DNA of 5,601 bases from Bacillota bacterium (GTDB taxonomy: Bacteria; Bacillota; Clostridia; Oscillospirales; Acutalibacteraceae): the NCBI GenBank assembly GCA_023412845.1, contig JAEZRH010000033.1:1-5601 (forward strand). The letters run 5' to 3'. Position numbers and translations under genes: made by a program. The notes beneath the pieces were generated by a model, which did not search any database, was not told the DNA's origin, and saw nothing but the letters and a program-made list of their open reading frames with translations. Positions 1-5,601 of the stretch are shown one piece after another. How positions within the stretch are numbered: the stretch's first letter is position 1; each line of letters begins with the position of its first letter.

Positions 1-2145
1 TTCCCGGACCATGAATGCGTTGTTGCCGAGAGGCTGTATCTCGAGATAATCGTAAAAAGACGCGATTTCGCACAATACCGGCCACGGCTGAGCGGTGCAG
101 ACGGCCTGATACAGTTCCCCCGCCTGACAGGCGCTGCCGACAAGGATTCCCTCCCGGTGCCGAATCAGTTCCGTTTTGGGGATGCGCGGATTCCGGTAGA
201 AATAGTCGAGATGGGATTTGGAGATGAGTTTGTAAAGATTTTTCAGGCCGGCTTTATTCTTTACAAGCAGGATCATATGATAGGACTTCATCTTTTTGAC
301 GTCGCCGCCCGCAAGCGACGTATTGATATCCATAACGGTTTTTGCGCCCGCGTCCTCTTCCAGGCGCCGGGCAAGACGCAGAAAGATCTTCCCGAGCACG
401 GCCGCATCGTCGCAGGCGCGGTGGTGATGGAAATCGTCCAGCTTGAGGTAACGCGCCACGGTATCCAGCTTTGCGTTCTTGAGGTCTTTGAGCAGCGAAC
501 GGCACATGGGCACGGTGTCAAGATACGCGTTATCAAACTCCATTCCGCAGCGCTTCGCGGCCGCGCGGATAAAGGAGGTATCGAAATCTGCATTGTGCGC
601 GATCAGGACCGCCCCGTCCCCGCAGAAACGGAAGAATGCTTGCAGCGCGTCCCGTTCTTTGGGAGCGCCTTTCACCATTTCGTCCGTGATGCTGGTGAGC
701 TGGGTGATTTTCGGGGGGATCGGCCGTTCCGGGTCGACGAACGTATCGAACGAATCGGCGATTTCGCCGTCTTTCAGGCGGACCGCGCCGATTTCGGTGA
801 TGCGGTCGCCTGCCGGGCTGAGGCCGGTCGTTTCAATGTCGAACGCGATCAGCTCGTCGCGCAGGGTTTTGCCGGTTTTGCCTTTGACCGCCGGAACGAG
901 GTCGTTGACGAAATAGGCTTCCATTCCGTAAATGACCTTGATCGGCTTTCCTTTTTTGGCAAGGCTTTCGGCGGCGTTCATCGCGTCCGGATACGCCTGC
1001 GCAACGCCGTGGTCGGTGACGGCGACGGCGCTGTGGCCCCATTCCGCCGCGCGGTTGATGAGGTCCGCGGCGGAGGTCACGCCGTCCATCGACGACATGC
1101 TCGTGTGCATGTGCAGTTCCACTCGCTTTTTCCCGGCCGAATCCGTGACTTTCAGCTGCTCCACCGCCGCGATGGCTTTTGGGCGGAGTACGATCTCATG
1201 GTCGTATTTGTCGTACTCGACGTCACCCCGCGCGAGAACGGACATACCCTTTGCAAGCGTGTCCAGCATTTTGCACCGGTCGACCGTCTCTATGATCTTC
1301 ATGGTAATGGAGCTTGTATAATCCGTAATATTCACAGAATAGATTTTTCTCTGCTTATCGCGCGTTTCTCTCTGCTCTACGGAAAAAATTTCGCCCCAGA
1401 CCGTGGCGCTGCCGATATCCGGCGTAATTTTTGAAATCGGGATCGTCTTATCCTTCGGGACATGGCCGTAAAGCTCTCTGGCGCTGCCGGGGATCATGCA
1501 CGGAAGAAGCGTATCGCCCGTCCGAATGCTGATCGTATGGGGAACGGCGTCTTTTTTCTTCTTACCGGTCCCGCCGGCCTCGACAAAATCAACGACGGCT
1601 TCCCTGCGGATTTTTTCATCCTGCTGCTGTTTTTTCCCTATGTAGACCCTGTCCGATTCTCGGACCTTGGTCACCCCGTCGATCCGCACCCGAAGATGCT
1701 GACCGAATTCCTCCCGATTCATAAGGGAGAGCATGCGGTCCGCGTGGCGGGCCTTAAGCACCTCCAGCCCCCCGTGGCTCAACGTGATCACAAGGCCGCT
1801 GCTTTCATCGAGGCGGGCAGTGGAATCCTTCAGAGTCCCGTTGATGCTGGCGTCCCGGCGCTTGAGCTCCATGATCAGGCTGGGGTAATAAGCGAGGGAG
1901 AAGCATGTCTCCGGGAACAGCGGGTTCACGCAGGCACGCGCAAGACGGAGCGATTCGCAGGAAGACAGGCGGCCTTCCAGGTTATAGAGCTGCTGCCGCT
2001 CCACAAGGGTGGAAAAGCGCACCTGCGTCGTCAGAATCCGGCTGTCGGAATTGATATGAAGCGAAAGAATCTCTCCGCTGCAGATTTTTTCCGGCAGGTC
2101 GGACGTCGTTATGTAAGAACCGAAAAAATCGCTGAATTTTTTCAC
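1..2145 (-). CDS. polC: DNA polymerase III PolC-type alpha subunit, N-terminal half (runs off left edge)
   Basis: PolC is the main replicative DNA polymerase of low-GC Gram-positive bacteria, with built-in 3'-5' proofreading. The window holds 715 complete codons from a GTG start, without a stop, about half of the usual 1,400-1,450 residues. Domains in order: the N-terminal PolC region (about 1-215, starting MKKFSDFFG); an OB fold (about 240-325); the first part of the PHP domain with VELHMHTSMSSMDG (H345, H347) and VTDHG (H379); an inserted DnaQ-like exonuclease (about 430-600) with ExoI DIETTG (D436, E438), ExoII AHNADFD (D520) and ExoIII HHRACDDA (H575, D580); then the rest of PHP with LVKNKAGLKNLYKL (627-640), YFYRNPRIP (648-656) and LVGSACQAGE. 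The exonuclease-in-PHP order separates PolC from DnaE. Palm, fingers and the C-terminal zinc finger lie outside the window. All exonuclease residues are intact, so proofreading is expected. It sits 14 nt after ispG, the usual Clostridia neighbour. Confidence 0.97.
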   Translation of the reverse strand, partial: MKKFSDFFGSYITTSDLPEKICSGEILSLHINSDSRILTTQVRFSTLVERQQLYNLEGRLSSCESLRLARACVNPLFPETCFSLAYYPSLIMELKRRDASINGTLKDSTARLDESSGLVITLSHGGLEVLKARHADRMLSLMNREEFGQHLRVRIDGVTKVRESDRVYIGKKQQQDEKIRREAVVDFVEAGGTGKKKKDAVPHTISIRTGDTLLPCMIPGSARELYGHVPKDKTIPISKITPDIGSATVWGEIFSVEQRETRDKQRKIYSVNITDYTSSITMKIIETVDRCKMLDTLAKGMSVLARGDVEYDKYDHEIVLRPKAIAAVEQLKVTDSAGKKRVELHMHTSMSSMDGVTSAADLINRAAEWGHSAVAVTDHGVAQAYPDAMNAAESLAKKGKPIKVIYGMEAYFVNDLVPAVKGKTGKTLRDELIAFDIETTGLSPAGDRITEIGAVRLKDGEIADSFDTFVDPERPIPPKITQLTSITDEMVKGAPKERDALQAFFRFCGDGAVLIAHNADFDTSFIRAAAKRCGMEFDNAYLDTVPMCRSLLKDLKNAKLDTVARYLKLDDFHHHRACDDAAVLGKIFLRLARRLEEDAGAKTVMDINTSLAGGDVKKMKSYHMILLVKNKAGLKNLYKLISKSHLDYFYRNPRIPKTELIRHREGILVGSACQAGELYQAVCTAQPWPVLCEIASFYDYLEIQPLGNNAFMVRE

Positions 2146-2153
2146 ACAAAGGT

Positions 2154-2160
2154 CTTCCTT
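2154..2160 (-). promoter_or_regulatory. polC ribosome binding site deciding a GTG start
   Basis: AAGGAAG begins on the last base of the ispG TAA stop and ends 8 nt before the GTG at 2145-2143. An in-frame TGA at 2172-2170 with no standard start codon between it and this GTG leaves the GTG as the only plausible polC start. Confidence 0.75.
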
Positions 2161-3200
2161 TACAGATTTTCAATCTCCTCCAGCAGGCTCTCGACCAGCT
2201 TTTCCTCCGGCACGCGGCGGACAATTTCCCCTTTCCGGAAAATCAGGCCGCAGCCGTCGCCTCCCGCCAGGCCCACGTCCGCTTCCCTCGCCTCGCCCGG
2301 CCCGTTCACGGCGCAGCCCATCACGGCCACCGTAATATCCTTTTTGCAGCCGGCAAGGCGCTGCTCCACTTCCCGTTCGATCGGGATGAGGTCGATGCGC
2401 GTTCTTCCGCATGTCGGGCAGGAAATGATCCGGACGCCCTTTCGTAGGCCGAGCGCTTTCAGGATGTCGATCCCGGCCTCCACCTCGCGCACCGGGTCGG
2501 CGGTCAAAGAGACGCGGATGGTGTCTCCGACGCCCCCGCGCAGCAGGGAACCGATGCCGATGGCCGATTTCACAATGCCGATGCGCTCGCTGCCCGCCTC
2601 GGTCACGCCGAGATGCAGCGGATAATCGCACCGTTTGGCAATGATCTCGTTTGCGGAGATCATTGTATTCACATCGGAGGATTTGATCGAGAGGACAATA
2701 TCGGTAAAGCCGCATTTTTCAAGCAGAAAAGCGTGAGAAAGGGCGCTTTCCGCAAGCGCCTGCGCCGTAGGCCCTCCGTATTTTGCAAGGATGGATTTCT
2801 GGACCGAACCGGAGTTTACGCCGATACGGATCGGGATGCCCCTGTTGCGGCAGGCATCGGCGACGGCCCTGACCCTCTCGTCGGAACCGATGTTGCCGGG
2901 ATTGATGCGGATGGCGTCGGCCCCCGCCTCCGCAGCGGCAAGCGCGAGCCGGTAATCAAAATGGATATCCGCGACGACCGGGACGTCAACGGCGTCCTTT
3001 ACGGCGGGGATCAGCGCGACGGCGGCTTGATCCGGAATCGCCGCACGCAGAATGTCGCAGCCTGAGGCGGCAAGCGCCTGCGCCTGCCGGACACCGGCTG
3101 CGATGTCGTCCGCCGGGGTATTCAGCATGGATTGGACCGTCACGGGAGCGCCGCCGCCCACCGGTACGGCACCAACCATGACTTCTCTTGTCTTACGCAT
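2160..3200 (-). CDS. ispG: 4-hydroxy-3-methylbut-2-enyl diphosphate synthase (flavodoxin/ferredoxin-dependent)
   Basis: IspG (GcpE) is a cytosolic [4Fe-4S] enzyme that reductively opens the MEcPP ring to give HMBPP, the next-to-last MEP pathway step. The protein is 346 aa, the two-domain bacterial form without the large plant-type insert. An N-terminal TIM barrel (about 1-250) contains VQSMLNTP (22-29), ADIHFDYRLA (77-86) and RINPGNIG (98-105). The C-terminal iron-sulfur domain holds C261 and C264 (CPTC), C296 (MGCAVNGPGE) and the catalytic/cluster-linked E303; these lie at constant offset (9 lower) from E. coli C270, C273, C305 and E312. The ATG at 3200 gives the usual IspG N-terminus (MRKTREVMVG). 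A longer in-frame start at 3269 exists, but it would add 23 unrelated residues encoded within rseP. Start and rseP stop form TAATG, so it is probably translated by reinitiation or coupling; only a distant purine run (GGAAAGGGG) lies upstream. Confidence 0.96.
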   Translation of the reverse strand: MRKTREVMVGAVPVGGGAPVTVQSMLNTPADDIAAGVRQAQALAASGCDILRAAIPDQAAVALIPAVKDAVDVPVVADIHFDYRLALAAAEAGADAIRINPGNIGSDERVRAVADACRNRGIPIRIGVNSGSVQKSILAKYGGPTAQALAESALSHAFLLEKCGFTDIVLSIKSSDVNTMISANEIIAKRCDYPLHLGVTEAGSERIGIVKSAIGIGSLLRGGVGDTIRVSLTADPVREVEAGIDILKALGLRKGVRIISCPTCGRTRIDLIPIEREVEQRLAGCKKDITVAVMGCAVNGPGEAREADVGLAGGDGCGLIFRKGEIVRRVPEEKLVESLLEEIENL

Positions 3201-4270
3201 TATCCGCCAAGCCCCTTTCCGGTAAACAGGCGTAAAATGTCGCTGTAGGTCACGATGATCATGAAGCACATCAGCAGGCCGAAACCGACCGTTTCGACGA
3301 TTCCCTGGTACTGCTGGCGGATCGGCTTGTGGCGGACGGCTTCGATCAGCAGGAACAGCAGCTTTCCGCCGTCAAGCGCCGGGAAGGGCATCAGGTTCAG
3401 GACGCCGAGGTTGACCGTCAGCATCATCATGATGTTCAGCACGTTGTTGAGACCGGCAAGGAAGCTTTCTTTCAGCCCGGCGGTGATGACCTGGCCGACG
3501 GCGTCCGCGGCGCCGACCGGTCCCGCCATATCTTTCAGGCCGAACCTGCCGGTCAGCATACCGATCAGGCTGTACCAGACAAGGCGCACAGTCGAAACGA
3601 TATCCTGCGCCGACTTCGTGATCAGCGTGCCAAAGTTTTTCGGGATAGGCTCAACATAAAAATCCAGCGTGATATACTCTTTGCCGCCCATCTGCTGCGT
3701 GTTGAATTTGACGTTCGGAAACGAATGCAGTTTCCCGTTCCGCATGACCTCTATATCGACCGAAGCGGGATTCGCCGTCGCCAGCGCAAAGGACAGGTCC
3801 TTATCCCCGTAGGTACGGTAATGATCGACTGAAACAAAAGTATCGCCTTTCTGAAGACCCGCCGCCTGCAGCGCGGAATTGGGAGCAAACTGGGAAATCA
3901 CGGTGGAGGAAAAGGCGCTCTGCTGACCGAGAAGGACCATCATGAGCACAAGACCGAACAAGAGGTTCATCACGCCGCCCATGATGATGACGAGGATCCT
4001 TCTCCAAACCGGTTTGTTGCTGAAGGCACGGGCGTCGGAACTTCCGGTATCCTCGCCTTCCATGGCGCAGAAGCCGCCGATAGGCAGCAGCCTCAGTTCA
4101 TAATCGGTCTCCCTTTTTTGCCGGTGAAACAGAACGGGGCCCATCCCAATGGAAAACTGATTGACGCGGATTCCGCAGAGTTTTGCCGTGAAAAAATGCC
4201 CGAATTCATGGATAAAGATCATGAACCCAAACAGAAGAATCGCTATGATAATCAGAATAACCCGAATAAT
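3200..4270 (-). CDS. rseP: Site-2 intramembrane zinc metalloprotease RseP/RasP, apparent ATT start
   Basis: This is a membrane-embedded protease that cuts transmembrane segments of anti-sigma factors (RsiW in Bacillus, RseA in E. coli) and remnant signal peptides. From the ATT at 4270 it is 356 aa. TM1 (about 4-22) runs into the zinc motif HEFGH (H21, E22, H25). TM2 is about 90-115 and contains GGVMN in place of the common GPxxN. One PDZ domain spans about 121-196 (core GLQKGDTFVSVD). TM3 is about 270-297, ending in NLMPFPALDGG with the third zinc ligand D300. TM4 is about 327-349. There is a single PDZ domain, as is usual in Firmicutes. The first ATG (4222) would start inside TM1, only four residues before the HExxH motif, and remove most of the helix, so it is unlikely. 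In-frame TGA at 4279-4277 blocks extension, and no ATG, GTG or TTG lies between. ATT 4270 or 4267 fits the strong SD. Its TAA shares one base with the ispG ATG. Product call is secure; the exact start is inferred. Confidence 0.9.
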   Translation of the reverse strand: MIRVILIIIAILLFGFMIFIHEFGHFFTAKLCGIRVNQFSIGMGPVLFHRQKRETDYELRLLPIGGFCAMEGEDTGSSDARAFSNKPVWRRILVIIMGGVMNLLFGLVLMMVLLGQQSAFSSTVISQFAPNSALQAAGLQKGDTFVSVDHYRTYGDKDLSFALATANPASVDIEVMRNGKLHSFPNVKFNTQQMGGKEYITLDFYVEPIPKNFGTLITKSAQDIVSTVRLVWYSLIGMLTGRFGLKDMAGPVGAADAVGQVITAGLKESFLAGLNNVLNIMMMLTVNLGVLNLMPFPALDGGKLLFLLIEAVRHKPIRQQYQGIVETVGFGLLMCFMIIVTYSDILRLFTGKGLGG

Positions 4271-4274
4271 GACA

Positions 4275-4283
4275 GATCACCTC
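4275..4283 (-). promoter_or_regulatory. Strong extended Shine-Dalgarno of rseP, overlapping the dxr stop
   Basis: GAGGTGATC is a nine-base perfect match to the long Firmicutes anti-SD complement (AGGAGGTGATC). It overlaps the dxr TGA (4284-4282). The spacing from GAGG is 9 nt to the ATT at 4270 and 12 nt to the ATT at 4267. It is about 58 nt from the first in-frame ATG (4222), which is far too distant to serve that codon. This placement is the main reason for putting the rseP start at the ATT. Confidence 0.8.
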
Positions 4284-5439
4284 AACAGTTGCCGGCGCTC
4301 TTCAACACGAACCTGCGGGCTTCGGCGTCGGCGTTTTGAATATCTTCCACTGACAGCGGCCCCCGTACGTCCGGCTGATGCTCCATCGCGGACGTAACAA
4401 GCCGACCGATGTCGGGGAAAGAAATCTCGTGCTGCAAAAAAAGCTTCACGGCGGCTTCGTTCGCCCCGTTCGCCGCCGCAGGAGCAAGGCCGCCGCGTTC
4501 CAGGGCCTTTTTGCATGCGGCAAGGCAGAGGAACGTTTTTTCATCCGCCCTTGCAAAGGTCAGAGAGCCGTATGCGGCGAGGTCCAGCTCGCCGACCGGC
4601 GACGGAAGCCTCTGCGGCCACGTAACGGCGTACTGGATGGGAATTCGCATATCCGGGACGCCGAGCTGGGCGATGACGGAATTGTCTTCATATTCGATCA
4701 TGGAGTGGATGACGCTTTCCCGCTGGACGAGGACGTCGATCCGCGAGACCGGCATGTGGAACAGCCACGACGCCTCGATGATCTCGAGACCCTTGTTCAT
4801 CATGGTGGCGGAGTCGACGGTGACTTTCGGACCCATGTTCCAGTTGGGATGGTGCAGCGCCTGTTCCGGGGTTACCGTGCTTAACCGTTCGGCCGTCCAC
4901 CCAAAAAAAGGTCCGCCCGAGGCGGTCAGGACGATCCGTTTCAGGGCTTTCTTTTCGGGGCATCCCTGCAGGCACTGGAAGACGGCGGAATGCTCGCTGT
5001 CGACCGGAAAAATCTTTATACTGTTCTGCTGTGCGGCATCCATCACCAGCGCGCCGCCCGCCACAAGGGTCTCCTTGTTGGCCAGCGCCACGTCTTTCCC
5101 GGCGCGGATCGCCGCAAGCGTAGGTTCCAGGCCGACCATGCCGACGACGGAATTGCAGACAAGGTCCGCTTCCGGCATCACCGCGGCTTCGCACAGGCCT
5201 TCCATGCCCTGCACGACCCGAACCGGAAGATCGGCGACGGCGATCTTCAATTCCTTCGCCGCCTGCGGGTCGTAGACCGCCGCAAGGGCGGGCCTGAATT
5301 CCCGAATCTGCCTCTCCAGAAGGCGGACGTTACGGTTTGCGGCAAGCGCGCAGACGCGTATTTCCAAACCGCGCACGACGTCGAGCGTCTGCGTTCCAAT
5401 GGACCCGGTAGAGCCTAATACGGACAGAGATCGTTTCAT
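4282..5439 (-). CDS. dxr: 1-deoxy-D-xylulose 5-phosphate reductoisomerase
   Basis: Dxr (IspC) is the cytosolic enzyme that rearranges and reduces DXP to 2-C-methyl-D-erythritol 4-phosphate with NADPH, the first committed step of the MEP isoprenoid pathway and the target of fosmidomycin. The protein is 385 aa, a normal length. An N-terminal Rossmann fold starts at once with the NADPH loop GSTGSIG (residues 9-15). The metal ligands are D148 and E150 (VDSEHS) and E219 (NKGLEIIEA). The substrate-binding residues S174 (TASGGPF), H197 with W200 of the flexible loop (HPNW), and N215-K216 are all present. From S174 on these sit 12 residues below their E. coli numbers, and the metal pair 2 below. The C-terminal helical domain (about 290-385) includes AANGANEAAV. 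The ATG start is fixed by an in-frame TGA three codons upstream. The stop is 11 nt before the proposed rseP start, and the rseP SD overlaps it, so translation of the two is probably coupled. No truncation or missing residue is seen. Confidence 0.97.
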   Translation of the reverse strand: MKRSLSVLGSTGSIGTQTLDVVRGLEIRVCALAANRNVRLLERQIREFRPALAAVYDPQAAKELKIAVADLPVRVVQGMEGLCEAAVMPEADLVCNSVVGMVGLEPTLAAIRAGKDVALANKETLVAGGALVMDAAQQNSIKIFPVDSEHSAVFQCLQGCPEKKALKRIVLTASGGPFFGWTAERLSTVTPEQALHHPNWNMGPKVTVDSATMMNKGLEIIEASWLFHMPVSRIDVLVQRESVIHSMIEYEDNSVIAQLGVPDMRIPIQYAVTWPQRLPSPVGELDLAAYGSLTFARADEKTFLCLAACKKALERGGLAPAAANGANEAAVKLFLQHEISFPDIGRLVTSAMEHQPDVRGPLSVEDIQNADAEARRFVLKSAGNC

Positions 5440-5481
5440 TAGTATTCACCAATTAACTATATTATTGCGGAAAGCCGCCTG
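5440..5481 (-). other. AT-rich cdsA-dxr intergenic spacer
   Basis: This 42-nt gap is the largest non-coding stretch in the window. Its dxr-proximal half is AT-rich compared with the GC-rich genes around it. It holds a 4-bp GC hairpin (5467-5470 with 5475-5478, 4-nt loop) with no T-run after it in the direction of transcription, so it is not a convincing terminator. No paired -35/-10 elements at proper spacing are convincing. The most likely reading is an intra-operon spacer carrying the dxr ribosome binding site. Confidence 0.5.
5446..5450 (-). promoter_or_regulatory. dxr ribosome binding site (modest)
   Basis: GGTGA ends 6 nt before the dxr ATG (5439-5437). It is a partial match to the anti-Shine-Dalgarno complement AGGAGGTGATC and clearly weaker than the rseP site. 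The TGA inside it (5448-5446) is in frame with dxr and rules out any further upstream start. Confidence 0.55.
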
Positions 5482-5601
5482 TTATTTTGCAATCGGGAAA
5501 CTCTGTATCAGAAGATAAACAAACGGCGCCTCGAAAATCACGCTGTCGAAGCGGTCCAGAATCCCGCCGTGCCCGGGGATGATCTCGCTGAAATCCTTGA
5601 T
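5482..5601 (-). CDS. cdsA: Phosphatidate cytidylyltransferase (CDP-diglyceride synthase), C-terminal end only
   Basis: This integral membrane enzyme makes CDP-diacylglycerol from phosphatidic acid and CTP, the precursor of phosphatidylglycerol and related phospholipids. Only the last 39 codons and the TAA stop (5484-5482) lie in the window; the gene enters from the right edge in frame. The visible piece reads KDFSEIIPGHGGILDRFDS, which is the C-terminal half of the CdsA family signature (KD...PGHGG..DR.DS), including the conserved acidic residues of the metal/CTP site. It is followed by a short hydrophobic tail (VYLLIQSF) ending in IAK. That signature is specific enough to name the family from a fragment. 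It lies 42 nt upstream of dxr on the same strand, the usual order in Clostridia. Nothing can be said about the N-terminal membrane helices or the start. Confidence 0.93.
   Translation of the reverse strand: MKDFSEIIPGHGGILDRFDSVIFEAPFVYLLIQSFPIAK

Noticed and set aside
157..1434. 425-codon plus-strand open frame
   Set aside because: It is codon-aligned antisense to polC, whose minus-strand translation is an unmistakable PolC with PHP and exonuclease motifs. The plus translation is rich in R, D and G without recognisable domains, and the frame is explained by missing TTA/CTA/TCA codons.
1462..2625. 387-codon plus-strand open frame
   Set aside because: It is antisense to the polC N-terminus and the ispG C-terminus, crosses both without respecting their boundary, and has no recognisable family.
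3201..3269. Longer ispG start at 3269 adding 23 residues
   Set aside because: The added residues are encoded inside the conserved rseP C-terminus and match nothing in IspG. The ATG at 3200 gives the family's normal N-terminus and length.
4220..4222. ATG at 4222 as the rseP start
   Set aside because: It would leave only four residues before the HEFGH zinc motif and delete most of the first membrane helix, and it has no SD nearby; the strong SD lies about 58 nt upstream.
4277..4281. GTG inside the rseP SD as an alternative rseP start
   Set aside because: It is out of frame with HEFGH and runs into a stop after about 24 codons. It also overlaps the SD itself.
4270..4284. Frameshift from the end of dxr into rseP, making a fusion
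   Set aside because: dxr ends at a normal length and family C-terminus, and the rseP frame has a TGA at 4279-4277 that would stop a ribosome shifting at the dxr stop.
4688..5194. 168-codon minus-strand frame within dxr
   Set aside because: It is an out-of-frame shadow of dxr on the same strand, rich in R and G and without recognisable motifs, while the dxr frame is continuous and has every catalytic residue.
5467..5478. Small GC hairpin between cdsA and dxr as a terminator
   Set aside because: The stem is only 4 bp and no T-run follows in the direction of transcription.

Overview
The window is a housekeeping stretch of a bacterial chromosome, read entirely from the minus strand. It most likely comes from a fairly GC-rich member of the Firmicutes, class Clostridia. 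Evidence for this is the presence of PolC, the Gram-positive-type replicative polymerase with its exonuclease inserted in the PHP domain, the extended Firmicutes-style Shine-Dalgarno (SD) sequences, and the gene order cdsA-dxr-rseP-ispG-polC, which is a known conserved order in Clostridia. The genus cannot be told from the sequence.

In transcription order (high to low coordinates) the window holds: the last 39 codons of cdsA (CDP-diglyceride synthase, 5601-5482); a 42-nt AT-rich spacer; dxr (DXP reductoisomerase, 5439-4282); rseP (site-2 membrane metalloprotease, 4270-3200); ispG (HMBPP synthase, 3200-2160); and the first 715 codons of polC (2145-1), which runs off the left edge. Gaps after dxr are tiny: 11 nt between dxr and rseP, a 1-nt stop/start overlap between rseP and ispG, and 14 nt between ispG and polC. 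The genes therefore look like one transcription unit with coupled translation. No terminator, RNA gene, mobile element, repeat array or CRISPR was seen, and no gene-free stretch exceeds 42 nt.

Functionally the unit mixes membrane lipid synthesis (CdsA), two steps of the MEP isoprenoid pathway (Dxr near the start, IspG near the end, supplying precursors of undecaprenyl phosphate and other prenyl lipids), intramembrane proteolysis (RseP) and chromosome replication (PolC). All catalytic motifs that could be checked are intact.

The one real anomaly is the start of rseP. Its first membrane helix, which carries the HExxH active site, must be translated from upstream of the first ATG, yet between the in-frame stop at 4279-4277 and that ATG at 4222 there is no ATG, GTG or TTG. 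A very strong SD (GAGGTGATC) sits just before two ATT codons, so an AUU start at 4270 is the best reading, unless there is a sequence error. No new system was found; the rest is ordinary conserved core genome.
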